Shown piece after piece: positions 1-11,260 of a stretch of 64,000 nt of DNA. Source of the DNA: Sycon ciliatum (lineage: Eukaryota > Porifera > Calcarea > Leucosolenida > Sycettidae); assembly GCF_964019385.1 (NCBI RefSeq), contig NC_088644.1, positions 39,277,149-39,341,148 of the forward strand. The letters are read 5' to 3'. Positions within the stretch are counted from its first letter, which is position 1. Each line of letters opens with the position of its first letter. The notes beneath the pieces were generated by a model, which had not been told where the DNA came from, did not search any database, and saw nothing but the letters and a program-made list of their open reading frames with translations. The translations under genes were made by a program, and so were the position numbers.

Positions 1-230
1 GTGAATACAAGAAGACAACTGAAAATGACACTTCACTGATCGACCTTCTCTCTCACGGAGCTAAGCAGAATGTGCGTCATCACCTGTAGTCGCCATGGAA
101 ACGGGATCAGGAAATCGGCGATATGGCAAGTTTCCCTTGCCATACGCAAGCGAGAGATATACCATCGGAACCGATATCCAATTGTCTTTCATCTGAGCCC
201 TACTTGAAAAATCGATGCACTTCCCCTTTA
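1..230. other. Left edge, nothing recognised
   Basis: Unique-looking sequence up to the first MITE. Short open frames exist on both strands but show no recognisable motif or splice structure. Confidence 0.4.
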
Positions 231-437
231 ACCCCCCAGAGTGTGCAACTCCAGGTTGGGGTCTGGCGCAACGAAATCCAAACATTGCGTCATCCGGTCC
301 ATAGTCAAGCATGGGCGGATGGGGCCATGTGCATATCTGGTACATCCGCTACTCACTACATGACGTATGAAGTTTGGATTTCGTTGCGGCACTGATTTGT
401 GCTGAGAAGGATCACGAGTTGCACACTCTGGGGGGTT
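231..437. mobile_element. MITE, AGAGTGTGCAAC-type ends (copy 1)
   Basis: The two ends are inverted copies of a roughly 22-bp terminus containing CCCCCCAGAGTGTGCAAC. A second inverted pair lies inside (near 278-293 and 374-390). Two more elements with the same terminal core lie at 18653-18963 and 22149-22441. No transposase frame is present, so it is non-autonomous. The superfamily is not assigned. Confidence 0.6.
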
Positions 438-1268
438 ATGGACTCTTGGTTATCATGGTTATCACTGTCCGACACTGATCAAGGGCACGGGATGCGGATT
501 TTAGGCCGGTCTCTCCCCCAGTCTCCAGAGCGTGACGATGTCGAGACCAGTTGCGTTGGTCGACGGAGCGCCTGGCCCCCACCACCAATGGCAATACACC
601 ATGGCTGCTGCATGTTCGTGCATCACAGTCATCACGTGGCTTTTTACTGTTTTAGTAAAAATATCAATCCATGAACTTCCAAGTAACCTGACTGTCCTCC
701 CTTTCTCGTCTCTTTAATTTATATCTATCAAACGTGTGGGGTGAATTCCCCGAAACACTGTGTAATTGAGCATGGAGTGGTTCTTTCTTGCAGGTTTGCC
801 GAGTGGACGGTTCGATGGACTTCTCGTGTGCTCTGGATGGCAGTCGTGAGTCAGTCAAGTGAGAATTCAAGTCGACAGGAAAAGCGCGAGCTCCCATGTA
901 CACAATTCCCCAAGTATTGCCGAAATCGTACCAACCAACCTCTTCTTCACATTAGAAAAAAGAAAGGACCATAACGAGAAGTTTACAAGTTATCCGTTAT
1001 GTCCAACACTAACGATTATAAGGAGGATAATGGTGAGTCAAAATGTGCAACAATTAGCACAAAACTGACTGATGTGACAGTGACATTCAACGACCTGATG
1101 CTTAGCTGCATCACGTCTGGAATGCGCAAACAAACAGCTTTCCAACTAACTGTTACTTGGAAGGTTCTAAGTTATGAATAACGTAAGAAAGGGGGAGGTG
1201 AGCGCACTCTAGATGAAAAAAAGCTACTAGTAAACAGCACAGCATCATTGTTATTACTTCAAGTAACT
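438..1268. other. Intergenic, no gene recognised
   Basis: Only short, overlapping frames on both strands. I see no conserved domain, tRNA or clear repeat. Confidence 0.4.
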
Positions 1269-1800
1269 AGAATGAAGTTGAAGACACCACTGCAGCTGTA
1301 CTTATGGTTGATAAATTTGATGGTAAAGGCACACCTGGCAATTATAGTTATGGCGGTAAACACACGCCTGCCCACACACGCTCTCTAGGCTGCAAAGTTC
1401 TGGCACAGAGCTCTCCTTCTCACCACCACCACCATCAGTTCGCGCCTGGCGCCTGGTCGATGCATGGCGGGCGGTATCCGGCATAGCAGGCTGGTACATC
1501 AAGTAGCGCATGACACATAGAAGATGACACAGCAACGACATACATGTAGCGACCGTACATTTCTACTTGATGTACCAGCCTGCTATGCCGGATACCGCCA
1601 ACCATACATCGACCAGGCGCCAGGCGCGAACTGATGGTGGTGCCTGGTGGTGGTGAGAAGGAGAGCTCTGTGCCAGAACTTTGCAGCCAAGAGAGCGTGT
1701 GTGGGGAGGCGTGTGTTTACCGCCATATTGCCAGGTGTGTCTTTACCACCATATTTATCAACCATAAGTACAGCTGCAGTGGTGTCTTCAACTTCATTCT
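1269..1800. repeat. Large inverted repeat leading into a hammerhead ribozyme
   Basis: The arms at 1269-1506 and 1563-1800 are imperfect reverse complements (about 238 bp each) around a 56-bp spacer. A further inverted pair of about 20 bp links 1519-1538 with 1920-1939. The right arm runs into the hammerhead motif at 1838-1881. Inverted terminal copies together with a hammerhead are known from Penelope-like elements, so this is probably a non-autonomous remnant of that kind. No reverse transcriptase or GIY-YIG frame is visible here. Confidence 0.6.
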
Positions 1801-1837
1801 CCCGAGCCAAGCTCCGTATGAAGACATTCAAGAAGAA

Positions 1838-1881
1838 GATTGCCTGATGAGTCCAGCGGGGACGAAACGTACGTCGCAATC
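1838..1881 (+). ncRNA. Hammerhead ribozyme, type I (HHR-1)
   Basis: Every core element is present. Helix I is GATTGC (1838-1843) with GCAATC (1876-1881). CTGATGA lies at 1844-1850. Helix II is GTCC with GGAC (1851-1854, 1860-1863). GAAA lies at 1864-1867. Helix III is the palindrome ACGTACGT (1867-1874), and cleavage is expected after the C at 1875. Such a short palindromic helix III usually acts as a dimer. Hammerheads of this type are known in Penelope-like elements and retrozymes. The match is by inspection and no folding was run. Confidence 0.88.
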
Positions 1882-1963
1882 GAGCTATGTTTATTCTGTA
1901 AAAAAATAATAATAAAAAATGTCGTTGCTGTGTCATCTTCAACTTTTAGTAACTACCAAGGTA

Positions 1964-2266
1964 ATTACTTTTATTTTACTAGGGTGTTTCCCACAGACCC
2001 ATGGTCTTCTTATGGGAGCCCCTAGATGAGCGAATAAATGAGCGGTAGTCTGTACAAGTGCGAACAGTAGAAGGCAGCGTTTTCCACCGGTCAGCAGCGA
2101 TCTACATGTAACCAATCCGAGAAAAGCGAGCCTTTAAATACTGTGTGTGTGTGATGGGGGTAATGCCAAAGAAAAAGACATCTGTAATCTCGTAGTGGCA
2201 GCGGTATGAGAGCTACAGCAGCAGCTGGTAAAGATTTCTTGAAGCAAAGAGCTGCAGGTTCCGCTA
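1964..2266 (-). mobile_element. 3' fragment of the LINE family at 29.1-30.9 kb
   Basis: Read on the - strand, this matches about 30625-30915: the C-terminal coding end and the 3' end with its GGGAAACACCCTGTAAAA stretch. It is 5'-truncated, and many small differences suggest an old copy. Confidence 0.75.
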
Positions 2267-3782
2267 TGGATGCACCGGAACAAAAGAATAAACAGTCTCA
2301 AATAGACGCGCACTGAAAAGGCTATAAAGGCTAAGAATGTGTGAAGTACATTGTACTGATAAACTTATCAAAACCAAACACACTGTACTGTAAAATGTCG
2401 CAGTAATGTAGTTAGTGTGTGTTAGCATCCACCGATCACACTGCCATGTTTGCATCTGCCGCGCACCGCTGCATCAGTGCATTGTGCACGGCACTCACAC
2501 TGCCAGCGCATAGTGACAAGTGATGATGTTTTTTTTGTTTGGTTTGCTGGCCTTGCCAATTGTGTCACCACGATGTGTTAGTTCTAGAACATGCATCTGC
2601 CTGCATTATTCGTCTTTATATTTCGTAATTTGGCCTCCCCTTCCTCAATGCCCTGATGATGCCCAATGGGCGAAATATTGGCAAAGTTATTTATTGGGTG
2701 CAGCTGAGAGCCTGTTGCCGGAATGGCGGTGTTTTCAAGTGCAAGGAAGCTTCTTCTCCAAAATTTAAAAGAAATTGAAAATTATTCCTTCTGAAAATAT
2801 ATCATCGCGTTCTTGACCTCGAAGCTGACTGCTGAATGCGATTAGGAAAGAAGATTCCTGAAGATGCACCAGACTGATTCTGGCAAGCCGTCTGTCGTCT
2901 GGATATGCACTGTTGTTCGTCATGGTCAGCAATCTTCTTCGTTCGTCCTTTCGTTCGTCCTTTCGTTTTCCTGACCACGATGATGACAAGCAGCTCTCAT
3001 GCTCAGCGCGGGCACGCTTAGCCTGACGTCACACAACTGCTTCCTTTGAACTTTTGCTCACTGCACTCACACTGCCAGTACACACTGCCAGCGCATGGAT
3101 TCGGGCGCGCTTAGTAGCCGCTTAGCCTGACGTCGTACAACTGCTTCCTTTGAACTTTCTCTTTCTTTCTTGCTGTTGGCTTCACTTCAAAGACTAGTCT
3201 AATTAGTGGTGACTTTTAGCTTGTGCCAGCACCAAATTTTCAACCTCCATCCCTCCCATCTTATCATCTTGCTAATGATACTATGGAACATTTAGCTCTA
3301 TCGCTCCTAACTGGTCACTTGCTTCGCTAGTTGCGGCTCTTCACGAGCCAGTTGTTGCCAATTGCATTGGCTTTGCTTTGAAACCCCATTGTGGCACAAT
3401 GTGGGTTTATTGCGGCTCCTCGCGAGCCAGTTGCTGCCAGTGGCCTGGCATTGCTTTCCAGCTCTTCGAGCTTTTGCATTACAAGACCAGTTACTCGAAG
3501 CAGCACACTATCTCCAAAACAATTCCTTGTTGCCTTGGGCTGAGTATGAGTGTGTGAGGGATATGGTGCTAACGGGTAACTATTGCGACGTAAAAACGTT
3601 TGCGAATTATTATTTTGCGAGAGGCCCTGAATCGCAAACTTTGAACAACGCAAACTCGCGCCATGTAAAGTTCAGTGCAAGGACTGACTCGACTGTGTTG
3701 AACGACTCGCAAACATTAAATAGCGCAAACCAGTCTAAACGCAAACATTTTATTGTCGCAAACGTTACCCGTTTTACAGTAC
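2267..3782. other. Intergenic, no gene recognised
   Basis: Apart from the hammerhead-like motif at 2649-2683 there is only a local tandem duplication near 3010-3160 (GCTTAGCCTGACGTC repeated about 120 bp apart) and short CTTTCGTTCGT repeats near 2940. The open frame at about 3362-3790 has no recognisable domain. Confidence 0.4.
2649..2683 (+). ncRNA. Hammerhead-like ribozyme, non-canonical site (HHR-5)
   Basis: Helix I is TGCC with GGCA (2649-2652, 2680-2683). CTGATGA lies at 2653-2659. Helix II is GCCC with GGGC (2661-2664, 2668-2671) around a 3-nt loop. GAAA lies at 2672-2675. Helix III would be the tiny palindrome ATAT, with cleavage after ATT at 2679. NUH sites ending in U are allowed but weaker. 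One unpaired T precedes helix II. Could be a decayed copy or chance. Confidence 0.55.
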
Positions 3783-3850
3783 TATTCTGAGGGATCTATT
3801 GAACAAACAGACTTACTTATCATAGTTCGTAGAACTAAGAGAATAACACT
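3783..3850 (-). mobile_element. Short inverted scrap of the 29-kb LINE
   Basis: The reverse complement matches about 30555-30622 of the LINE on the + strand, including the stretch TTAGTTCTACGAACTATGAT. Probably the other side of the broken copy at 1964-2266, or an independent fragment. Confidence 0.7.
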
Positions 3851-4239
3851 TTTAAAAATAGAAGGTACGCCGAGCATGGTATTGCAAAAGATGGCGGGAT
3901 AAGCGGTATGCACCAAGTTTCCTGTTGACAATTGGCCGTACTATGACTGTGTCGCTCGAAGGCTGGTCCTCCATTAAACTTTCGGTCGGGCTCGCTAGTT
4001 TGGTTTTACGCCCAGCTACTGGTCCCATGTCCTCTATAGGTGTTGGTGGTATGACGTCTAGACTCTGGACTACACGGAAGCAACATCCCAGAACGGTTGT
4101 TGGGTTGGTTCTGACACAGACTGGGAGAATTGCGCCAAGGGTAGCAATTCACACACGGCTGCTTGGCGGTTAGTTGATACATGTACACGAACACTGTTTG
4201 TTCTTCGACTCTAAATAAACAAACAAACAAACAAACAAA

Positions 4240-6735
4240 AACACCTAACGCATATTGATCAACCCGGCGCTAGTGTCCCTAGCAACGGTTGTGCCCACTG
4301 ATATAAGTGACCACAGCGCTGTGGAAGCCTTTAAGGCTTTATTCAGCTTGCCGTTGACGTTCCACCCGCGTCATCCACGACGTCGCGGCTGACCAGGAAT
4401 ATACGTGGCGTTGACATTAACTCTTTTCGGTAAGATATCCTTGAGGCTTCTCTACATGATTTCTCGGATCACAATGATGTAAATCGCATGTGGAAAGAGT
4501 GGCACACTAAGTTCCTGTACGTTTTGGACAAGCATGCCCCGCTGCATAACTCTAAGCCTTCCCGGAGGGCGATACCTCCCTGGTCTGACAGAGAGCTGCA
4601 CCAGCTCGAACAGCGTAAAAGGCGGCTGCACAGCCGTTGGCGGAAGGATAGGACAAACGGCACACTGTATGCAGAGTTCAAACAAGCACGTAGCACTGCT
4701 CGGAACGCGTATCGGCGCAAGCGAAACGAGTACTTCTCCCGTCAGTGCGAAGAAAATGTGGCCAACCCTAGGAAGTCTTGGGCCATTCTAAATGCAGTCA
4801 CTGGGCGTTCACGTCGCCGCCAGGATCCTAGTTGTAGCATCAGTGAGGTGGCCGACACGTTCCACTCCATTGTCACCGATCCCAACCGTCCTGAACAACT
4901 CTGTACCCCGCACGGTCCCCCTGGACCCGTCTCCTTGACCGAACTTGATCCTGTGACTCCTGCTGACGTCCGACGTCTCCTTGAGAAGTTGGATGCGCGG
5001 AAAGCCACAGGTAGTGACGGCATACCGGGCTCTCTGCTACATCAGTGTGCTGACTTGCTTGCATATTCCCTTGCTGTGCTGTTCTGCACCTCGCTGAGGA
5101 CTGGAACCATTCCATCCGCATTTAAATTGGCGTCTGTCGTGCCACTGTACAAGGCCGGTGACCCATCAGTCCCCACCAACTATAGACCTGTATCCCTTCT
5201 CCCAATAGTGTCCAAGCTGCTGGAGAGGGTAGTGCAACACCAGTTAGTTCGTCATTTGGACTTGACCCAGGCATTACCCGAAACACAATTTGCCTTCCGC
5301 AAGAAATTTTCCACGGAAGACGCCCTCTGTGTGCTGACTGATAATCTGCAGAAGGCGAGAGACAGTGGCAAGACCACAGGGCTGTGCCTACTAGACATGT
5401 CGAAGGCGTTTGATAAAGTGCACCACGACAAGTTAATTCAAGACCTCCTTGCGGTTGGAATTTCTGGAAAAGCCCTTAGTTGGTTCGTCGACTACTTGTC
5501 CGGCCGCAAGCAGCAGATCCTCATCTCGCCTTCAACCAGCCCTGCTCTGGCTTGCACCTGCGGAGTGCCCCAAGGCTCTGTTCTCGGCCCTGTCCTCTTC
5601 AGTATATACACACGAGATGTCCCTTTGGTTTCCTCGCCTGTGCCAAGTGTACAATTTGCAGATGACATAGCCCTGTACGACTCCCAGGCCTCAGCGGCGG
5701 AAGCGTCCAGAACCCTCACCACAGCGGCAACTGCTCTGGCCGGTTGGCTGAAGTCCCGAGGCCTCATCTTGAACGCCACCAAGAGCCATGTTCTGACTAT
5801 CTCTCCCCAGCAGCATGTACAGGAAGTAACAGTCAAAAGCGGCGACTGTCTCCTCCCCTCAGCGTCTTCTGCGCGCTACCTCGGCGTTCACCTTGACAAT
5901 CGCCTAGATTGGGACACCCATGTAAACTATGTGGTCACCAAGGTCGCCAAGAAAATTGGCGCCTTGTGGCGGGCACGCTGAAGCCTATCAAGACGCTCTC
6001 GTCAGGTGTATGTGAAGGCGGTCATAATGCCCGACCTGCTTTATTGCTCCTGCTGCTTTTCAGCCGCAATGCGAGAGGGTCAACTGAAACGACTGCAAAC
6101 CGCGCAAAACAGAGCCATCCGCTGTATCGATGGCAACCCGCCCCGGACAGCCATGCAGCCGCTGCTCACTGCTCACTCCCTGTACCGTGTCAGCGAGCTC
6201 TACACTACAGGCAGAAAATATTGATCACCATCTGGCGGTGGCTCCACGCCCGCACCAGCCCTGTGCTCGCCCAGCTTCTGACCCCGGCACAAGGCACCCC
6301 TACCCGCCATCAACAGTCAAATGGCCTACTAAGCCAGGCAAACCGTAGCCGCCGCGGTCAGCGGAGATTTTCTGTTGCTGGTGCTCTGCTGTGGAACGCT
6401 CTCCCTGGTGAGGTCCGCACAATTACCCGGCTACTTGAGTTTAAGCATGCATGTGTACCATACGCCTGTAGGGAGTAGTTCGAGTTGCTGCTGATCGCTC
6501 TGCTCTCCCTCCCCGTGCAGTTCAGTAATCCTCACGTAGTATCACAGATATATCGTATTCTCTCTCTCCCCCGTTTACTCGCAGTTATTAGTATCCTATT
6601 CTCTTACTATGTGCTTCCATAGCTTTTACTATGTTCTTCCATAGCCACTTCTAGGCTAAGCCTTCGCCGTCATTTTATTGGGTCGTCATCCCGTTTGAAT
6701 GTGCGAAGTGAAATAAAAACCAACCAACCAACGCA
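4240..6735 (+). mobile_element. LINE 1, CR1/L2/jockey-like, 5'-truncated
   Basis: It starts inside the endonuclease tail (the SDHSAV-like motif near 4298-4320 is the usual end of the apurinic endonuclease domain). It runs through the linker and reverse transcriptase (RT), then a C-terminal region ending in the FSVAGALLWNALP motif typical of the CR1/L2/Rex group. It ends in an AATAAA-like stretch and a (CCAA)n tail at about 6715-6735. At least two frameshifts follow the RT domain (near 5980 and 6225). Just upstream, an (AAAC)n tail at 4210-4240 looks like the 3' end of another LINE. Confidence 0.85.
4488..5981 (+). CDS. LINE 1 reverse transcriptase ORF (fragment)
   Basis: A 497-aa open frame carries the RT domain. 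Motifs in order: AFKLASVVPLYKAGD, YRPVSLLPIVSKLLE, the LDMSKAFDKV catalytic block, GVPQGSVLGPVLFSIY, and the catalytic FADD at 5654-5665. RT copies element RNA into DNA at the nicked target. The true protein would start further upstream in the lost endonuclease part, so the first Met here is not a real start. The frame ends at a TGA, but the C-terminal LINE sequence continues in another frame, so the copy is dead. Not a host gene. Confidence 0.85.
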   Translation: MWKEWHTKFLYVLDKHAPLHNSKPSRRAIPPWSDRELHQLEQRKRRLHSRWRKDRTNGTLYAEFKQARSTARNAYRRKRNEYFSRQCEENVANPRKSWAILNAVTGRSRRRQDPSCSISEVADTFHSIVTDPNRPEQLCTPHGPPGPVSLTELDPVTPADVRRLLEKLDARKATGSDGIPGSLLHQCADLLAYSLAVLFCTSLRTGTIPSAFKLASVVPLYKAGDPSVPTNYRPVSLLPIVSKLLERVVQHQLVRHLDLTQALPETQFAFRKKFSTEDALCVLTDNLQKARDSGKTTGLCLLDMSKAFDKVHHDKLIQDLLAVGISGKALSWFVDYLSGRKQQILISPSTSPALACTCGVPQGSVLGPVLFSIYTRDVPLVSSPVPSVQFADDIALYDSQASAAEASRTLTTAATALAGWLKSRGLILNATKSHVLTISPQQHVQEVTVKSGDCLLPSASSARYLGVHLDNRLDWDTHVNYVVTKVAKKIGALWRAR

Positions 6736-7526
6736 AGCACCACTTGATGAGCACTTGCAACAAGGCATTCCGCGCCACTGGCCCAAACTAACTGTTGCTT
6801 CCCTACACTGCTACAGCCTAAAAACTGTCTGCCATTGGTTCCGTCAAATGCGAAGATAGAAGAGTTGGCAATAATAGGCTCCCAGAAAACGGCGCCAGAT
6901 ACGTAGAAAGAGAGCAACTGAATATGGCGATGTTGAAAAGTGGACCGAGGAGGATAGCTAACACAGGCCACAAGGGCTGTGAAACGAGAACCTATAGTAT
7001 AGAAACAAGTGTGAGGATAACGGTGTTAATGTCATGGACATCCACCAAGACCGTAGGAGCATGGAAACCCAAAACCCACAGAAGAGAACGCGGTAGAGCA
7101 CATACAGAGTGCGGGCAAAACTGAAAAACACTGGATAGCTGCAGCAAACAAGTGAGAAACTTGAAATCAATGAGGTCTGAAGCAGTGAAGCATAATAATG
7201 AGGATTTTGCGAGCATAATGCGAGTGTCCATGAAACATACTGAATTTCATGATTTCGCCAGCATAATCCACCCGATCGCGGACTCGGAGTAGGGAGGGCC
7301 CAAATATGCCCAAAAATTTCGCATGTTATGCTCTTCGCATATTGGCCACTTGCTTCAAAATATCCTTCGAAATCACTCAAAAGCAGAAAAATATGCTTGC
7401 CACGTCGCAGGCTCGCAGCCCGAAAACACTGATAATTGGAAGTTATAGAAACTCGGATGTTGAGCCAATTGTAATAATTATGTAAAGAGAAAAGGACCTA
7501 CATGTACCTGTATAAGATGTTGTTCG
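6736..7526. other. Intergenic, no gene recognised
   Basis: Short frames only. A fragment near 7445-7495 (with CTCGGATGTTGAGCCAAT) matches, in inverted orientation, the end of the dispersed family described at 28300-28437. Confidence 0.4.
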
Positions 7527-7616
7527 ATTTTGACAGCATGTTACAAGGCGAGGACGCGTAGTGCTCCTGACTACAACCATAACCCGGTTGGCAGATCGAA
7601 AAACATGTTAAACTAC
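7527..7616. mobile_element. Short deleted copy of the 12.7-kb TIR element
   Basis: It carries the left arm of the element at 12694-13280 (ATTTTGACAGCATGTTACAA onward) joined directly to the inner part of its right arm. This is what an internally deleted MITE looks like. Confidence 0.5.
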
Positions 7617-7794
7617 CAAGCAAGGCTTCTGTATATACCATGTACCTGTATAACTTAAGGTACTCGGTTGTTGAGCCAATAGTAATACTGTAATGTAAAG
7701 AGAAAAGGAACTGTTTCGTAATCTGTGCTTTCGCATGCAACAACGCAAATCCACACAATGCAGTAGACACTTCCTTCTATCAAACGTTTTCTTT

Positions 7795-9975
7795 CCCTTC
7801 TCTTCAGGATAGCAACGTCAATGATGCGCTTTCGCACTTTTCTTCCATTCTCAACAGTGCCCTTGAGAAGCACCTCTGGCCATTCGGAAAGCAGCCGTAT
7901 TCTCACCGCTGCCCATGGCCCAGTCAGCCACCCTGGGTTGATGCCCATCTCCGCACAGCAATCAAGTGGAAATATGATCTCTATAGCATTTTTAAGAAGT
8001 ACCCAACACAACAAAACAAACAAGCATACCAACAGCAGCGAAATATAGTGAAAACCCTGACGCGGACAAAGTACAGAGCTTATATCCGCTCAGTGCAAAC
8101 TACTTTGCAGGGTAGACACCGTCCATCGCTTCACCAGTTTTTGAGACAAGCAAGAATTCGAAACGTATCACGGGAAATTCCGTCACTCACCACAGGGACT
8201 CAGCAGGCGGCTGACCCTTTGGCCAAAGCTACCGCATTAAACGCCCAGTTTGCCTCTGTGACTCGGCCAGATGACCCGTTGCTCTCTATTCCCCCTATTC
8301 TCACCCCCTCGGAGCCCTCAGCTTGTTTCACGTCCGTCATCACCACGACTGCCACTGTCCAGCGTCATCTGAAGAAGCTTCCGACGTGCAAGGCATCTGG
8401 TCCCGACGGCATCCCCAACCGGGTCCTCAAGGCCCTGGCACCATCCATAGCATTCCCTTTGTGCCATATTTTCAACATGTCATTTACCACGGGCATATTC
8501 CCTTCCGCATGGAAAACAGCGAAAGTCATACCTGTATACAAGAAAGGTTCCCGCCACGAACCTGCAAATTACCGCCCTATCTCTCTTCTTCCCTGCGTGT
8601 CCAAAGTATGTGAACGCATCTTTTATGATCACTTATACAGACATGTTTCGCCGTTTCTGAGTCCCGCACAATCTGGGTTTCGTAAAGGCGACTCCACCTC
8701 CCTTCAACTGACCCGCATCGTGCAGCAGGTATGCCAGCATAGGGATAACAGAGCGCTTGCTGGTATTTGCTTCTTTGACTTGGCCAAGGCGTTTGATACC
8801 GTCTGGCATCGAGGACTTTTGGCAAATCTCGAGCATGCATTCAGGGTACGTAAACCACTCTCCTGGCTGAAATCTTATCTCTCTGGGCGTTATCAGTACG
8901 TAACTGTGCTTGGCACATCCTCGGCTGCAGAGCCAGTATTTTCAGGTGTTCCTCAAGGATCAATTCTTGGTCCCCTATTTTTATAATTTACGTAAACGAC
9001 TTACCTGCAGTCTTCCCTGGAACGTCTCTGTTTGCTGACGACACGACCCTTCTCACCTCATCAGCTTCCCTCACTGGCCTGAAAAACAACTTGCGTGCTG
9101 GCATTCAGGAAGTTCTTTCCTGGATGTCGTCCTGGAGATTGTCCCCAAATCTATCAAAAACAAAGATCATGCTCTTCCCGCCCCAGCCAGAGTTCACAAC
9201 CCTCATCCATGCCAACTTTCCAAATCCAATTGACATAGTGTCTTCTCACAAACACCTTGGCACTCTCTTGGTTACCCCACATCGAATATATCTGCAAAAA
9301 ATCAAGTAAATCCTGAGGAATTCTCTCCCCCCCCCCCCCCACTGCTCCTACCTCCCACTTTCTTGCAAGCTTCATTTTTATTTAGCCTACCTTCGCCCAA
9401 TATTTGATTATGCCGATACGTCTTGGGTTGGATTATCCTCTTCCGCTGCTGCAAAGCTTGAAATACACCACAAGAAAATCCTTAAAATTCTCCTCCGTCA
9501 ACCCCGCATGCTCTCATCATCTGGCGATGTTTGCATGATGCATGTAGCACCCTGTTTGAGTCCTTTTTTGCTGCCGTGCCCTCAACTCGCACTCGGGGAG
9601 GCCAAAGCAACTTGCTTGTGGTCCCACCTGCTAGCACTGCTCGTTCTGCTAAGCGCCTAACGCACGCTGGAGCCATTATGTGGAATAGATTGCCACCAGC
9701 AGCAAAATGTTCAAATAGGTATTTGGATTTTAAATCTCAAGCCTTGCAGTATATATTATCAGCGACATAGGTTTTCCAATGCTTACTGGATTGATATCTG
9801 TTCGTTGCAACCAACCTTCCGTCATTTTTTTTCCTTTCTCTTTTTCTCTTGTATCTATTTTTTTTTTTTCTCCACAATATCCTTTAACATGTTATTCACA
9901 GTGGGTCCAATGTTATTAGGCATTTTGCCTGTTTTGATTTCCACTATAAATAAAGTATACAACAACAACAACAAT
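7795..9975 (+). mobile_element. LINE 2, CR1/jockey-like, 5'-truncated
   Basis: Coding homology starts abruptly at about 7800 in the linker before RT and runs through RT and a C-terminal part. It ends at a short 3' region with GTTATTAGGC, AATAAA and an (AAC)n tail at about 9960-9975. The reading frame breaks near 8985, just before the catalytic FADD, and again in the C-terminal part. The same 3' end recurs at 59712-59818. Confidence 0.85.
7800..8986 (+). CDS. LINE 2 RT ORF (broken)
   Basis: The open frame encodes the pre-RT linker and RT blocks: LKKLPTCKASGPDGIPN, WKTAKVIPVYKKGS, YRPISLLPCVSKVCE, FFDLAKAFDTVWH and SGVPQGSILGP. It then stops. The next block, IYVNDLP followed by FADD (about 8988-9050), lies in another frame, so no active RT is encoded. 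The truncated 5' edge explains the missing start and endonuclease. Confidence 0.8.
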
Positions 9976-10500
9976 CCGCCCTTTATAAAATCGCTCACAC
10001 AACCCCGTTATCACATGGACGCAGTGCACACCTGGCTTCTCTTGCCCATTCTATGAAGCTTGAGTTGTGCCCACCTCATCTCATGTGTTTTAATTGGTTC
10101 TCTTCTCTAAGAACTAGAAACTCGCTCTTACTCCCTAAGTGTAACTCATCCACTCTTTTGCGCTCCCCTCTCTTTATTGCTTTTTCTGTTTGGCTCACTC
10201 TACCCAGAAAAGTTAAGGATCTGACCTCACTCCGCCTGTTTAAGATCCGTGCCGCCCCTTATTTACTACGACATAAATAGCTCATTATCCACATGTCCTT
10301 TGCGTCTCTGTGTTTTTCACTGTTTTATTTGACATTATCTTTCTTTGCGGAGTTGTTGTTGCTGTTCATTTTGTTACTCTTTCTTTTTCTCTCCCCTAAT
10401 TTTTATTTATCGCCGTGGTTGGCAATCACCCACTCTCTTAACATTGGCCGGTGTTTCCACCGAGTCACTTGAGATATTGTAATAAATATAAATATAATAT
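9976..10500 (+). mobile_element. LINE 3, 3' end only
   Basis: It directly follows the tail of LINE 2. About 85 codons (10032-10280) encode the C-terminal end of a LINE protein (CPPHLMCFNWFSS and LTLPRKVKDLTSLRLFK), followed by a 3' region and an AATATAAATAT-type tail at about 10480-10500. The same family is found inverted inside the minisatellite at 53609-54089. Confidence 0.75.
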
Positions 10501-10507
10501 ACTCAAT

Positions 10508-10553
10508 CTGCGGACAGCATGCTGTTTCGTTCTTTGTGAACTCATCAGCGCAG
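10508..10553 (-). ncRNA. Hammerhead ribozyme, type I (HHR-3)
   Basis: On the - strand: helix I is CTGCG (10549-10553) with CGCAG (10508-10512). CTGATGA is the complement of 10542-10548. Helix II is GTTC with GAAC around ACAAA. GAAA is the complement of 10525-10528. Helix III is a 12-nt palindrome, ACAGCATGCTGT, ending at the GTC cleavage site. All pairs are perfect. The motif sits immediately beyond the LINE 3 tail. The long palindromic helix III could pair within one RNA or between two. Confidence 0.87.
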
Positions 10554-10559
10554 CACAGA

Positions 10560-11044
10560 GGAAATGAGGCCGAACCGGATAGCAATGGAAATAAAAATTT
10601 CCAATCAGGCCCGAACGTACCTTGCCAGAGTGCTCAAACTGACAATATATCTTATATTATTATGATACATGTAGTACAGGGAATGTTGGAAATTTGGAAA
10701 ACACATAACTATAATAGAGAAAGAAAGAAATAGTCAACACTTCAACATAGGCGATAAAATGGTTAAAGTGTTAAAAACTCAAAAACAAAAGCTGCAAGCT
10801 GTAGGCGAACACGTTGAACACATCAGGGACCACTTGTCACACTTTCACGAGTCTACTGAATTGTGTGGATTTGCGTTGTTGCATGCGAAAGTACAAATTA
10901 CGAAACTGTTTTTTTTCACCGCCTCCAAACTACCGCTAGAAAAGGAACTGTAAGTAATTAGTAACTAGTCATGACTAATGGTCCATCTTGCGCTTGGTGG
11001 ACTGTTACACAACTAGTAATTTATTTTACTTTAACAATTTCGCA

Positions 11045-11045
<1 letters not shown>
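10560..11045. other. Intergenic, no gene recognised
   Basis: AT-rich, with short frames only. The stretch near 10850-10900 (TGTGTGGATTTGCGTTGTTG) recurs inverted near 7735-7765, so it belongs to a dispersed repeat that I cannot name. Confidence 0.4.
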
Positions 11046-11090
<45 letters not shown>

Positions 11091-11121
11091 CGCTCTCTCG
11101 CTCTCTCGCTCTCTCGCTCTC
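11046..11121. repeat. (CT)n microsatellite
   Basis: A run of CT dinucleotides decaying into CTCTCTCG units. Confidence 0.95.
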
Positions 11122-11260
11122 CCTCCCCCACCCACTCTTGGTGCGTCTAGGTGGCTATGAAGTCGAGACCCTATGTCGGCGGAGCTCCCTAAACCTCACC
11201 ACCACTGCCACGATTCAGGTTGTGCGTGCTTCCCCTAGCTGCATCTCATGTTTGGCATTT

